A DNA stretch of 64,000 bases from Blasia pusilla (lineage: Eukaryota > Marchantiophyta > Marchantiopsida > Blasiales): the NCBI GenBank assembly GCA_050084515.1, contig CM114272.1, forward strand, positions 25,916,001-25,980,000. The letters are read 5' to 3'. The notes under the pieces are model-generated. The model did not search any database. It was not told the DNA's origin and saw nothing but the letters and a program-made list of their open reading frames with translations. How positions within the stretch are numbered: position 1 is the stretch's first letter; each line of letters begins with the position of its first letter. Position numbers and translations under genes: made by a program. Positions 44,273 through 58,754 of the stretch are shown one piece after another.

Positions 44273-47200
44273 CTGGTTGTAGGAGCGGTGACGACATTGG
44301 TCCTGCGTCTACACTCTCCGTGCGAAGCACTACATTGAGAGTGCTAGGGTTCAGCAACTATTAGAAGCGAATTTGGATGTGCCCTCACTATGAAAGTCCT
44401 TTAATTGCTCACGAATTCAAATTATCATCGACACGCAGTTTAGGACAATTAAAATTTGGAGATGGGAACTACGTAAAAAAAAATAAAAAAAATATCAGAA
44501 AATAGAAAAGATGAATAAAGAACGATCTAGAATTTACAAAATGAAAATGTCGTTTCATTATATATATTTTTTCTTTTTGACATTTTCAATCCATAAGATT
44601 ATTAATTTCTGAGTCAATCACATTGTTCAAGATTGATATAAAATAACATTCTTTTTTAATTAAATATGAAAAGAAATTTAAATCACAATTTAGAGGACTT
44701 ACACTAGTATATATATATATATATATCGCCATGGATAGAACTCCCTTGGCTTGAAAAGACAGCATGGGGATCATAATGGTCCGGTGTTGCTAGTACCAAG
44801 GAATAAGAGGAATCCCATTGATCCATCCACACCAGGTGAAAAATTCGATCTAATAGTAAATTGTGGGCAAAATAGGATGATGCGTTGAATAGACGTATGG
44901 GGGTCGTAAATACAAGTTATTATTGTTATGAAAAAATACATACATAATTCCAGATACTAGAATAAACCCCTAATTTTACACGTTAAAAATAGATTGGAGA
45001 CATGGGGAGAATTTCCTATTAGTCAGCGAAATATGAAGATATGCTACTCCGATGAAAAGGCCTCGAAGGCGACATAAAATAATTGAAGAAAGAAATGGAT
45101 TTAAAAAAGAGATGTTAACTAGTAATACCAACCAAAGACGGAGATTCTCGATTATCTAGTCACATGTGGCTTCACACTGTCGTCAAGGACAATATTATCA
45201 AAGAGAAGTTTTTAGCACTTAATTAGAGAAGGTGACCTGTGCTTGCATCAAGAAGGAAAAAGAACTCTTTCAAGGGGGCTCGCCTACTAGTAGCTGCGAG
45301 ACTCCCACACACAAGAACCGCCGGAGCAGAGGAATAGGAGGCAGGCCCTCTCCGATTCGAGACGCTCGGCAAAGAGCTTGGCAGGGCAGCGCGCAGGCGG
45401 CCCTCTTCTCATGTGGCGATTCAGATTCCGCTTGGGAGACTGGTCTAGGCGATTCATGATCGGACGAGGAAGAGCCACAAATGATTATCGTACCGCGGTT
45501 AAAGTGCGGATTATGGAGCAGCGCTACGTTTTATCGTCGGTGCGCGAAGAAACTGCTCGCTCACGCCGTCGTTGTGTAACAGAGAGAAGAATATTCTTTT
45601 CTGCTTCGAGGGAGTCGCGTTCTCTTACTGTAGTTGGATTGCGGAAGCAAAGACGGGCGGCCTCGGAAGGAAAGACCTCGGAAGGAGACGAAACTATTCC
45701 TTGAGGAATTGAGGAATAGTTTCGTAATAGTTTCGTCTCCTTCCACGCGTGGGCAGATATGTCGGATTCTTTACTCGAATTCTTTGGGTTAAACCCGGAA
45801 GCTTTGCCAACTTGGCTCTCGGATTCGAAGTGTTTCGTAAGAGTAACGATACCGGTATCGGTCTCCCAAGGATCAATCCCGGTACAGTAAATAGCTCGAG
45901 GCGCCCGCGTTGCTGGCAAGCCATTCACGTCTATTTCTTGAATTTGTCATTTGAGAGCGTGCAATCAGCCATTCGTGGTCGCCACGGAGAATCTGAGTGG
46001 TAATCAATTTGAGGCTTGTAGGGTGATGAGAAGCGCTAACCCTCATCACTCACTGCTTCGGATATCATGGCCTCAGGAGGGCTTAAGTGTTCTCACTCGC
46101 AGGGCATCTCGACTGGCTCGACATGAAGTCTCGGCCTTGGGTGCTTCAGCATCTCGGAAAGTTTCAATCTGCAGGCACAAGTACTATGTCAAGGTAAACC
46201 TTCCACCCTCGATCTGTTGGTAGGTACATTGGAATTAATCCCGGACACGAATCGCAACGAGAACAAGTGTCGTCGCCGCCCGGTTAGGCGGAGACTGGCG
46301 ACGGCCTAGGGATTCCAAAGATGGGAGACGACATGCCATCCCGGTTCGCACGGGGCACTGGCGAGGTGAAATTTGAATCACCACGTTCTTGCCAAGAAAG
46401 GTAACGCGAAGTTTGAATCGTAGATGAGCTGAAGGAGCTGGAAGACATTCTGATCGGGTCGAATCCCCGCAAGTCGAGGACATCCCATTTTCAAGACGGA
46501 TGTGTTCGCAGACTTTCTGGCCGGCGAGGAGTCTGTCGACTCTGTCGGGATATGCCGAGAAACCGAGTGGGAGACGGTAGGTAGACCTTATCGGCGTGGG
46601 AGTTCTCCAATCTCTCACGTCATCCACTGAAATTTCGGAAGCCATTGCACCCCATACTTTGCGCTCGTATAATTGGCAGCCACTGCGTAGTTTTGACGTG
46701 TAGAGTTCACCGTAATTCACGAAACTGCCACCATGTGTACTATTTACCATCCGAGGACGACAAAATAGCACATGATGTCAGGCTTCCTACACTCAAGTAG
46801 ATCATGGAAGGAGATCCCTTTCCTGCTTTCCCACGAATCCCTCCATACTAACATGCCAGTGCGAGCCGTTGTCTGCCACGCCAGACCTGGATCGTCTAGG
46901 AATCCGGATGATTGAAAAGATTGGCTGGAATTGGACGGCAGGGTCCATGTGGTTGATCCAACAAAAGATGCGCTCGAAAAAACTCTCTATCAGATGTACA
47001 CCACTCTCCACACTAAACTCGTCCATGAGAACAAAAGTATCTCTCCTAAAACAAGGGCTTCATGAAAACAAAACAGGGCCCCAAACCCTTAAGCCGTGTA
47101 GCAGAATCTTCCTCGGAGAACTGCGGATGGCCGCCACTTCGATGATGTCAGCCATCCGGATTTGAGTACGAGATGATAACCTTCTACTGCTCTGGAATAT

Positions 47201-47480
47201 CATCTGCCGTGGTGAGTGACAACATGGATAAAACTCCCTACTTCCTCACAAAATAGAATTGCCGAGAGTAATACTAACCTGACGTCTCAAGAAAAAAAGA
47301 CAGTTTCGTTGCTGCGTGGCACTCGCTCTGTACGGCCTGCTAGTTGCCGCGAGGAATCTATCTGTTGCCGGGGTTTACCGACCTACAGAGATCTCAAAAT
47401 TACGCCTGCTCCCGCTGAATCGGAGCAGTTGGCACAACCAACCACGTTTTCCCGAAGGCAGCTGGGATGATGATCCGCAT
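44273..47480. other. intergenic, possible decayed coding, no recognised gene
   Basis: 44,400-45,200 is AT-rich with a (TA)n run at 44,708-44,726. From 45,250 to 47,200 the sequence is of mixed composition with many short open frames on both strands. Minus-strand stretches at 46,771-46,235 and 47,160-46,802 have plausible codon texture but contain stops and match nothing I know. They may be remnants of a gene or transposon. Confidence 0.35.
44708..44726. repeat. (TA)n microsatellite
   Basis: An uninterrupted alternating TA run of 19 bp lies in AT-rich intergenic DNA. Confidence 0.95.
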
Positions 47481-50400
47481 TCAGTAATAAACGGTAAGAG
47501 TATGATGAAACTTTGGTGCCTCGATAGACGACATTCCAGATGACCACAGCCACCAATCTATCTGCACGCTTGTCACCTGTCAAGCACATTCCAACTTGTT
47601 GTTACTCATCTTCCCATATCATCAAACGCGCATGAAGGAAGTCGCAGATCGCGCCTCCTTGAAATCGCAACACTCAGTGTCACAATGCTTACTAAGATGC
47701 GGACGGCGAAGCCGGAGGATAAAGATCTCATCTGCCTCCAAGAAAGTGTCTCAAACTTCAACCATGCCTAATTCGAAAAAATCAACCACAATAAAATAAC
47801 GCAAGCGCTTCTAATCTCAACGGTTTTCCCCTCATAATGGAGTTGGCGGATGGTCGCAGCATATCCGAGGAACAGATATGAAAGAATCTACCTCTTGTCC
47901 ATTTCGCCGTGTAAGAGTTTCCCGCAGGCGCTCCACCGCTGTGATGGTACACGCCCGCAGCTCCACTTCTTGTTGGGATCCAGAGGCAATTTCCTTCTGG
48001 CTATCAATGATGTCAGCTAATGCTCGACTGTACTCTAAAATGCCCCAATGGCGCAGCACTGCCGGCACCACGTAATCCGCGAACATCGTGATACACCCGA
48101 TGTCTTTGAATTCTCCAATTCCCTTTCCTTTAAATGCACCCCAAAGATCTGCCACAAATATTTGAGCTCTCTTGTAGATAAAAACCTGTTGACCTTTGTA
48201 AATGCTGTGGTCCCGAAATCCTGCGAGCATCCTCCATTTCCACATCACCTTTCAAAACTGACGTCAAGCGAAACACATAATCCACAATTTGAGATAGGCA
48301 GATGCTGCCTATCTATAAAGAAAGCTGATGAGGATGTTGGGAATGGCCCTGCAATGACTAGAGCCACGATCACGCTCTTTAGCAAACGCTCATCTCGTGA
48401 GAGATCATCGTTCCTGGACGACCAGTACCTCTCTCTCTCTCCCAATCAGGTAAAGTAGGTGGAGTTGTAAAGAGCTTCCTGGTTGACACTTGAAGCTCCG
48501 CACCAACACTCTATGGTCAGCACTCGCACTATATGAGAATGTCTCCCTCCTCTGGTATGGTACCTTCTTCACTTCTTCCTCCCTCTACACCCATCCCAGT
48601 CTCAAGCACACCTTGGTTGCAAGGCTACGACAGGCGCTATAATTGTACTACGACTCTGTGGCTGTCCACCTGCACGAGATGTGTGATTACCTTCTCGGCA
48701 ACGAGGCAAAATACAATCGATTCTCCAAGCAATAACGGCGCACATTGTAATGACTCACGAAACTAGCCAATCGCCATACTTCAAAGCTTCTGGATCTCTT
48801 GCAGGCTCCGTGTTCAATATCTACCGACGACCTGAGGTGTTCTAGCGTGGAGCTTGACTTTTCCCACTTGAGCCATGCCTTCTAATGCCTGATCGCGCTT
48901 GCGCGTTCCAGACAAAGTAAAGGAAAACAAAGCCGCTACTAACAATTCTCACCATCCCACATCGTTCATTGCCCTGCGCTAACTGGAAGAAACCTGCTTG
49001 AATCGACGGCCACCAAGACTTTGTTGACCACCAAGATTAGGTTCTTGAACGCAGAATTGCACACCTGGGAAGTGACCAGCGACAAGCTCCACGAGATTCA
49101 AGGCAGACCCTTTCGCTGCAGCTACAAGATTTACTGCAAGACCGCCAAAGTCGTCCTCCAGCACACGACCCACCTGCCATCAGCCATCGAAACTAGAATT
49201 GTCTTTACGTCCTTCGTTCCTTTCGGCAGATCTGGGTGCATTTGTACTGCATCTCCAGCGATGTACTGGGCCAGAATCATACGGAAAAAGAGTAGCAGTC
49301 ACAGTCTCAGAGTTGGATTTCGAGGGCAGACCCCCATCTACAGGGAGGGCAACCTCGCGATCAAGTACATTAGCTTGCCGAGTTTCAAATTGGATCACAC
49401 AAAGTGCAATTCCAGACACAAAAAGGGCAGAATGTAGAGGGGATCCAGGGCCCTTGGGAGGAGCGATGTGGTATCAATGGGGCAGAGGATCAAAGTAATG
49501 TGATCCATCTTCCACTACCCACCCTACAATGAGACAACGAGAAGGTTCGGCGCTTCTTCATAGATTACCCCAATTCTGTTGATGAATTCGGCTGTGATAG
49601 AGGTCAGTAAGGCCTTGGTCATTTCCTGCAGGCAGTTACTGGGCTCACAGATGAGAGGAAAAACTTCAAGCTAGATGGGCACGCTAATCTGAAGACTAGC
49701 TCTGCTAGCACAACATGTTTGGATTTGGTTCTCCCTGGTTGAGCTCTCCAATCTTTGTGTCATCCTGTAGTCCCTTGACTCCTAGTCTCCACGAATTTAT
49801 TCTACCCATTTAAACCGGTTCTATTCAGCAATTGACAAACTTTGACTTATCTATGATGATAGTAGGCACAACGTGTAATCGTGAACTCCCAAAGGCACAT
49901 TCTATTTGAAAGACACCTCATCACTGGGGTAACACAGAAGCAATTGTTGGACCACATCATGACCCAGTCTACCAACTGGAGGGTAAGCCAATGCTTGAGG
50001 ACCTTGGGTAGCACCCTCTCCACCAGTTTTCCACCAGGAAAAGCTGCCTATGGTTATTGTGTTGGCTTCTAGATAACTGCTAAATAAGTCTTGAAGCCAA
50101 ATTGGAGAGAAAAGAGCAGAGATTTAAGAGTTACGTGTGTGCACTAGCAATGTATTTTTGCACTCGCCTGTTACAGACCTTCATATTCATATTCAGAAGT
50201 TGAAAGGAAAACAGCAATAGGCATAGACGACTACAAAACACTACTTGTGCCAATGTTAGATAGAGCACCTCACGGAGGAGACGAGCACGCTCCTCTTCCA
50301 ATGGAAGCTCTCGCGGCCACTGAAGCAGCTCACGAAGCATGGATCCTACATCATCATCATACCTTCAAAATCAAAAATAATAAAAGTTGGACAAAGGTGT

Positions 50401-52007
50401 GCTTGGTCGTGGCTAGGAACGCTTCCAAAATACTCCTCTTACGGCCGATCTTACGGCCATGCATAGAATTAGTAAGTTCAATACTCATAACACAGCTACC
50501 CTGCAGAGTTCTGCTCGCAGACTTGAAATTCTAAGAAAATTTATGCAACCTTCAGACTACTGATGATATCTATCCCAAGATCGGGTACAAACAATAGCGG
50601 CACTCAACTTTCCTCCACAGTATGGAACATTGCCACTTAAAAAGAAGCACTAAGCTTCACCCCAAGGATCAACAGTATCCAATAGTACCCAATAATGCGA
50701 ACTCACGAGACAAGAAACAAAGAGACCTGAGTATTTCTGGAGCCTCTGAGCATCAAAGGCCGTAAGATCTTCTTCCAGAGTTCTTTTCAAACCTCTTGCC
50801 AAATGTTCATAGTGGAGCTCCTTATCTGGGAACAGGGCATAGATATACATCATTCACCAAGGTCCGGGATTAGAACTTGGTTGCCATAAAAATATCTGCA
50901 AGCCCAAACGTTTAATCATTTAGCCATTTCTCCAAGAAGGCAAATGGTCTTCTCTGGCAGTGTAGTGATCAGACACTACATTCAGATAGACAAATAAGGT
51001 AGATGTGAACAATACCAAGCACACTCCTAGCTGTATAGTTCTCCAATAATGAAGACTACCACGGCTGGTACAGGAACTAGCATCACTGCACCTCAACAAG
51101 TGATCATGAATAGTCCCTCACGGATTGGACCTTGAGATGCCACTTCTCCCGTTACTAAATTAGGTGATGGCATTTCCATGTTCATGCTTGAAAGAGGTGG
51201 AGCTTGACATCACTTGCTCATCACTAAACTTCTGTGAATATTTTTACAACAGAGTTGCTCAAACGTTCATAATGTTGAAGTGTAAGGAAAGTCACAAAAT
51301 TCAGTTGAATGAGAAGTTATTCTGACAGGCCTTCAAAATGAAATGCCTTCAACAAACACAAACTCCAGGTCCAGAGCAGATACCCTCTACAACTTTGAAG
51401 GATGTTTAAGAAGTCTAGTTGCATGTAGCTGTCAGTATTGCTGCTAACTCTACAGTCAAACCCTTCTGCTGGACTACAGTACACAAATGCAGAAAGATCA
51501 CTGTATCCTAGGCAGTCACATGGCGCAACCCAGAGCTAGGCACTTTGGAATCATAACTCCATACCCACCTACGATGACAAATCTCACCTTCAACCATTAT
51601 GCTTCAGGTTTTGAATTAAGCAGATTGAAAGAAGAAATAAGATGGGAGTAGTAGGTCAGTTTTCCGAAAGGATGAGAGGGCTGCTCAATCACCATAAGCT
51701 TGCGTACATGACAACAGTATTACACAGAAACTTTATTGAAAAATTCTTTGGACCGTCTTGTAGTCATCTTCTATTGCCTCAATGAAAAAGTAATGATAAG
51801 TCATTCATTCATGTTCAACAAGACAAGAATGACGCAGAGTATGGGATGGGAGTTTAGGCACACCTGGCCAGAAGCAAAAGTTTAACGCATCAAGGACCAG
51901 CATGTATTGTGCTGTGAGTGGTCCACCATCAAAGAAATGAATTCCTTCAAAGTCCCACTGAACTTCAGGAAGAATTCCATTCACTTCGTCTGCAATCCTT
52001 TCGATAC
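47481..52007 (-). CDS. QNG1: queuosine 5'-phosphate N-glycosylase (DUF2419), first exon not located
   Basis: The enzyme releases queuine base from queuosine 5'-phosphate so it can be reused for tRNA wobble modification; eukaryotes cannot make queuine and salvage it. Six exons on the minus strand agree in phase: 52007-51864, 50825-50727, 50345-50269, 49173-49065, 48220-47892, 47561-47481 (TGA). All five introns are GT-AG. Family signatures are WDFEGIHFFDGGPL and LDALNFCFWP at the start, WPRELPLEEERARLLRE, FYKRAQ-type FIYKRAQIFVADLWGAF, ITMFADYVVP, GSQQEVELRACTI, and the C-terminus IDWWLW...HHTLTVYY. About 279 residues are assembled. The first visible exon opens in phase 1 after an acceptor, so an upstream exon of perhaps 25-40 codons must exist. 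I could not find it between 52,008 and 55,400. Confidence 0.9.
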
Positions 52008-55000
52008 CTGTATCCACAACACATCATAATCCCCCAGCGTAGGACTTTAGGCCCAATCAAGTCATGAAGGTTTCCCTTCATGCTTTAAGATATCTCTCAG
52101 TTAGGACCAAATGTTTAATGCACCCCAAATCTTTGCCAAGAATGGGGGCAGGATATTTCTAAGTAGTAACATGCCCCGCCTCTTCATAAAAGTTCATTCA
52201 TTCTCGCCATTCTACTAGTCTCGTCACTGCACCATTGCGGACTTGACTTGCATTCCTGCACTTCAAAATTTGGACAGGGTTTTAGACCCTGCACTCAATA
52301 CTGCTTCCTTAACTCTTCCTGTCCGAACTTTGTCGCTCTATAAACATAGGCTTTCTGAGTTTCTACAGACTCTGACAACATCATATGTGCATTTCTCTTC
52401 CAAATTGACAAATGTAAACTGTAGGAAGCTCAAGGCGTGACATGACCATTTACTAGTAGAATTTCCCATCCATCTCAAACTTAAGAAAAAATTATATTCC
52501 GCTGCATGAGTCAAGAGGCTCCTTCAAGAGCTCTGTCTAAACTGCACCGAAGACACGGTTGGGCCAGCAAGCTTTTGACACAGCACTCCGTGAACAGAGC
52601 CGCCGAATGCAGTAGACCCCACGTTGTCCTTCATTGACTGGTCAAATATGGCTCCTCTGACTTAGAACTGGAAAATGGGGGAAGGTGAAAGTTTCCACAC
52701 AAAAAGAGAAAACAGATTTTGTGGCATTGCACCTCCGGGAACTTGACGACAAACGGTATCTTTCCAATTCATCGTTCCATCGGAAGGAAATTCCACAGGC
52801 TCTTCCCTGAGTGTGAGGGTATTCGTGGCTAAAAGGATCAGATTTATACAGCCAAGTGCTTTCATCGATGATTGCCCCCAAAGTCGAGCAACTTCATCAC
52901 CTGGCTTCCTACGAAATTGGTTCTCTTGCTGTAATTGGTATGCGAAACACTGTCTCGCATCGCTGTTACAAATTTTGTAATTTCAAGTGCCATGCCCCTC
53001 TTAGTTCCCCGTGGACATCAAAATTGATTCATTCGTCACATCTGCTAACAACTGCTTCACGGTAGTCATAAGAACGTTCAGAGATGAAATACGTAGGTTC
53101 GTAGTATGACTCCGTACCAAAGCGCTAAAGAGAGCCGTAACACAAACGATTTGACAAGTTTACCAGATAGAAAATCTTGAGAGCCAAGAAGCTGTTAGGA
53201 GACCTTTTGAACCTTGAAAGGGCGACCAGGATAAAGAGCCTTGACATCCACTCAAGAATTTTGATGAATCTGGTTGCAATGCAGTGTTTCAATGTACTCC
53301 CTTCAAATTGGTTCCAGATCACCTCGATCGACAAAAAAAACCCGGTGTTCTCTAGATGCTATGGACATTTCATCGGCTCCTGACAGTGGATTCCAGCGAG
53401 TGCAATAATCTACCATCACTTTTACAGTTTGCCACTGCTCTGGAGGAAAAAGTTGAGATCGCTTTAGTTTACTTAATGTCTGGTTGTGAAAGAATTTTCC
53501 GGGACACCTAATATCATTGACCAGGAATTGCCCCTCACTTGTCGTAACCTTTCCCAAAAGCAAGCTACACTTCCTTTTTCCTACTAGGCTTGCAAAACGC
53601 AGAAACTTAATCGACTCGCACAGACTTTCCATGAATCTCGTTGATATGCGGTGGGTGTTGGTGAGCCTCAATTGTTTCAGTTATCTTCCCTTCACTGCAC
53701 GGTCTTCATTGTATGGAGTTGCTGTGAACAGAGACGAATTCGCTGACATCATAAAATCTCATGCAATCTGTGGTTTGTCGTCCTACGCTCGTCTCCTTCG
53801 ATAGGATCCCTCGTAGGTTTCATAGCCTTCACCGAAAGATGGAGGCGAGATTCCTAGGGCTGATAGATCATTACTTAACGCTCCGTATTAAGTCCATGAC
53901 ATCACATCACAGAAAGATTCCTTATCGGAAAAACTCTTCGCACCTTGAAAGCCAATCGGGCGGAACGTGGTACAAACTGTACATCTCTTTCTGTTATCAT
54001 CATCAACAGAGCTCGGGCTCCCCTCCATAAACCGTGTGCGAAGACTACGGTAGAATCTATCCATTCATCTCGGTGTCCCAGAATACCCAGGGACACAGGA
54101 TCGGCAAGAACTATGCAGTTTAGTGCATACACGCAAAGAACAGCCGTGGCCAAATCGACATCAGAGCACAGGTAATCCTGAACCATTTGCTTCTTCTCTT
54201 CTGCGAATTCAGGAACCTCCTCAATCATCAAACTTGGAACTTCACCAACAGATTTTCTCTCTTTCTCTCTCGTCTGCTTACGGCATACGGAGGTCAGAGG
54301 AAACCACTCAATGGCCATCGTTTTTAAATGCATGGCTGCAGGACGGAGGGTTTAATGGGAGCAGAAAAGAAAACATGATTAATACTTACTCTGCGCAGTA
54401 ATAGCGGTGAAATCACGATAGTACTGTCCTTGAACTCTCTGCATTGTACATCGCTTCGCTTTCTCAGGTTTCTAGATCTAAAGTTCTAAACCTCCCACAG
54501 AAAGCCTCTCGCCTTTCTCCCCGGGACCCCGACTCTAGTCCCTCTTTACGACCACCAACGCCCATGTGCCAGGATTCTCCACAAGTGCGGTACGACATAA
54601 CGAAATGCCGTGGTTGCAACAAACTCACAAATGCATTCTCAGATGCCACAAATGTACTCACCCTGAGAATTGATTGTCACGTAAGTGGCATTGTCTGCGA
54701 CCCGGCGACAAGATGACCGTACGTCCATTTTTTGCTGGCCACAGATTGGCTGTGACAGTTTCTGGGGCCTCAGGAGTCAGGTATTGAACCGCAGCTGTTC
54801 GCTTTTCGTCCACACGCCAAGTCCTGGGTTCCTGCAAGAGACAGAGAGCGACTCGGGCTCAAATTTGACAACTGCATGTTTCAATTCTCTGAGTGCTTGA
54901 AGTGGACTCCGCTCCTGGAAATGAAACCCAGAACCCACGAAGGGGAATGTGTTGGGTCTGGGGCATGTGAAGTCAAAGAAACTGCGAGTTACCGAATCCA

Positions 55001-58000
55001 TACAGCTGCCGCCCAAGAGAACTGAGCACACCACAGTCGTGCACGTCCTCCTCACATTCCACTGCATGTGCTTGCTGCACAATCCTATCCACCTACAGCT
55101 AGGAGTGCATCTTTGCAATGGGAGCTGGCTTACCTCCTTGCGTCCGGCATGGACGCGTGCATCCAATTTCAAATTTCGTGGGCAAGAATGGCGGGTTCTG
55201 TAGGGACGGGACTCTATAGCTTCGTCCCTACCGACCCACCTACTACCTCCTCCCCTTCCTCCAAGTCCAACACTGGAACCCTCCAAGTCCAACACTGAAA
55301 CTGGATTGCCGGAGTGGAATATTATGACTAGTGTAAGGATGGTCCGCGCTGGGTCTCTCTGGAGTCTGTGTAGGCTGACCATTACAGTACATGATCTGCA
55401 GTGTAAACAAATCAATCGCAGCCAACTCTAGTAGGTCATAGCTCTTCTGCCCTAACTTATTAGTAGTATAGAACTAAGTGAGAAACTTAGTGAGTCTTCC
55501 TTCACATTCGAGCAGCTTTTAGTTGCAATGAAGACGATTTGGGTTTAGATGTGAGCATCGTTACCTATGCTTTCCCTCTCTTTTCTCTACATTGCGTCCA
55601 CTGTTGACCTCCATCGAAACAAGCTTGTGAAGCCTGGTATGATCCGAGATCGGGCCGAGGATGCAAAATCAAACTTTCTAATCAAGTTACACATCGCTCT
55701 CTCGAATTCAGGTGGTCAGATCTATACTACGGCCAACTTTTCCAAGCACATAAGATTTTGAAAGGGAGCCTTGAGATTAGCAAGTCAATATATGTGGGTC
55801 TGGTTCAACATCTGTTCGTAGTGTTATAAGCTCTGGCTATATGTATGCACCAACTTCATGTGTCCTACAAATAAACTCACTTGTTTCCCCGTGGAGGTTT
55901 CATGGCATGCATCTCTGGACTTCTTGTGCGGAAGGAGTGGTAGAATTTTTTGGTGGAGATTTATGAGGTGGGTGACTAAACGGCAGCATCCGAACAATGA
56001 GGGTTTCAAATAGTCAGTCTGGTCAGTGTGGTTTCCCCACCAACAGTAAATCGTTCTCCCCCTCCTTTCTAATGTGAAAATACGAAGTGGAATAGTCTTC
56101 ACTTTATTGTTGGAAAATAGTCGCAAGAAAAGGAAAAAAATGAGGGACAAGCCTCACTAACTGCGGGGAACCATTTGGCTGAAAGACACCATGGATGGGA
56201 GATGGTGCTGTCTGGTAGTCTTGGCCTTCCAGTCGATATAGTCCTCTTGATCTGAGCACCAGGTGTTTTCCAGAGAGTTGAGGATTGTGTGCACCCGATG
56301 GTATGGCCCGGTCTTGTGCGGCATGAGATCTTCACCACCAAGTTTACTACCCTCTCTCCTCGTGAGGATTCTGGCGTCGGGTTTGTTCTTAGTGTGTGCC
56401 ACTTCCTCCGCATGCTGAGGCTGCTGCATTTCTCAAGATGATGTGTCGCAGACAATGGCCTCTTTCTTTACTGCTGGTGGGGAATGTGAGGGTTTACTCA
56501 TGGGCTTCTCCGATGTGCTGAGGTTTTTCAGCCAAAGAGGGATAGGTGGGTACCATACATACGTGTGGTACACGGTGGAATCTGTTTCGTGAAGAGTCTC
56601 GAGTCGCAGACAAATTAAGGGGAAGCGGAAGCCGTCTCCGTATCTCATTCGAACACTGCACCGGAAACTTAGTCATGGGGGAAGACGTTTCGTGAAAAGT
56701 TCTGAGTCACACAGAAAATAACTTGAGTTGAGTTGAAATTCGAGCTACATAACTATCTTAAGTCTCAAATCATCGAGGATATGGGTGTGGCATGAAGAAT
56801 TTCGAGAATTTTTTATGGCTTTCTCATTATAGAGCTGGAGGCACGTACATTCTTCATATTTCCGCCGTGCAACGGACAACGCAAATGGAGGGGGACTACG
56901 TTGCGCCTCGGGTGTCACCTGCCGATCCAGACCTAACTCGCAAGAAGAATGGACCAGTATCGTGCTCTCATTGGAAAGAAACGCAAAGGGAGCTCGCCAA
57001 CTTGCTAGGTCTACCTTGAAACTGTAATGGAGACTGGTGGATCTGAAGAAATGTACTCCTTACGACGATTACCTTCTCAGGTGGTAAATAGGGCCGCAGG
57101 GCATGACCAATTGTGCAGAATCGAGAGAAACGAACCGAAAGGCTGGACGATGATGAGAGGATGGGCCACACATGCAAACGACGCAGCTTTCCGGAGGATG
57201 TTGACTCAATCGTGAGGCCGGTGAAAACTCACCTGCCTCAATCCATGATCAGCACATGCAGGTGCTATGGTTTCCACAAGATGTTGACTCCCATGATGTG
57301 TGAAACCCTATCTGACCCTGAAGCAAACAACCGAGCACTACTTCGCATATGTTTACCATTGCCCTATCTTGTTTCCGTTTGCCAAGCCTCCCGCCTTTCT
57401 GCAATTGGCGAGGTTTCCAGGAAACCAACCCCATTTTTCTATGGGAGTTGACCCCGATGCATGTGTAGCGTTCCTAGATCTCGTGTAGAGACCAGAAACG
57501 TCATTCATATCATTGATTGCTCGATTCTCATTGAAGGCGAAGAAGAAAAGGTGGCGGCACCAACTGCCTCGAGATTTAGATAAACCTAAAGCAGAAGTCT
57601 CATGTGGAAGAGTAGATGAAAGACCTCGCTGGCTGCACGCGCTCAAGACCAAATCATTTATTCCCGCATACAATAGGAAAAACCCGGGACATGCCATCAG
57701 ACCTAGACCGAAATCCGATCGGAGACGTCATCCACAGCAAAACTCTTGACTGAATCGTCATCCACTTTCGTAGACCATGACGTAAAAGTCGCAACAGCCA
57801 CAACGCCTGGACGCCTGCACCAGAGCGCTGTGGGAGTTTGAGATCCCACAGATCCATTCCGAAAATCGAAACGAGTTGAATTTCTCCATCACCGAGACAC
57901 CATCTTGGCAATTTTTAAGGAAAAGTGAAAGCGGATTCGTGGAATGTGAGGATCATTCTCTCCGGATTCGAGGCAAAAAGCTATGGAACAGGGGCGGACA

Positions 58001-58200
58001 AGGACCAGAGAGCAAATTCTTCAAACGTAGTTATGGAGGAAGGACAGCACGGTGACTGGGAGGCATGTGGACCTGTGAGCGGTGAAACTCTCCCGAGACT
58101 TTTTCGAAAGTTTCTACTTCATCCGTTCTTGCTAGTGGTCATTATAGAGTACCTTTGGGAAGGGCGAATATTATAAACCTACTATAGGTTACTTTAGTGT
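52008..58200. other. upstream of QNG1; unassigned open stretches
   Basis: This should contain the missing first exon and promoter of the minus-strand QNG1 gene. Several minus-strand open frames (53,671-53,303 continuing in another frame to 53,125; 54,333-53,902; 55,415-54,777) have codon-like texture. They are broken by stops or frame changes and I recognise no family. No LTR pair or terminal repeat was found. I see nothing else that can be supported. Confidence 0.35.
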
Positions 58201-58707
58201 ATTCCCCTAGGTCACTTTAGTTTTTAGTATTTTGATTACTATAGTACTTTTGGCCAAAAATAAATATTGGCCTATGTATTGGACCTATGGATCTTTCTGG
58301 AGATAGGAAGAGGGCCCATCCATCTTCTATCTCCGAAGATGGAGATAGTGAAGCCTCCGTAAACGGCTGGTGATGGAAAATCCATCACAAAAGAAGGGGA
58401 CTTAAAGAGTCGGGTATGGGAAGGCAACAACTGGGCCGAAAAAAGAAAAGGGAGAGAAGGATGTCTTCCAAGTTATCGTCCTCTCTTTTTCTCATCTTCC
58501 ACTCTCTCTTTCCAATTAGGGAATGGAGGAAGCGAGATAGACTATCTCTCTACTTTCCATGTGAGATGGAGAGGAGGAGCAGATGAGAGAAGTACATCCC
58601 TTCACTTTCAAAAGGAATAGAACATATTCTTGAGAGAGGGGTCAAAGGAAGGTGGATCCCTTCCTCCTCTCCAACCGTCTCCTATTCCCATATCTTATTA
58701 AATCTTA

Positions 58708-58754
<47 letters not shown>

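Noticed and set aside
52642-53065. Candidate first exon of the QNG1 gene on the minus strand
   Set aside because: Peptides here (for example one near 52,930-53,010) do not match the family N-terminus, and the available donors are not in the phase required by the exon ending at 52,007.
58711-58754. Possible promoter pyrimidine element
   Set aside because: It is a plain TC/CA microsatellite with no gene next to it.
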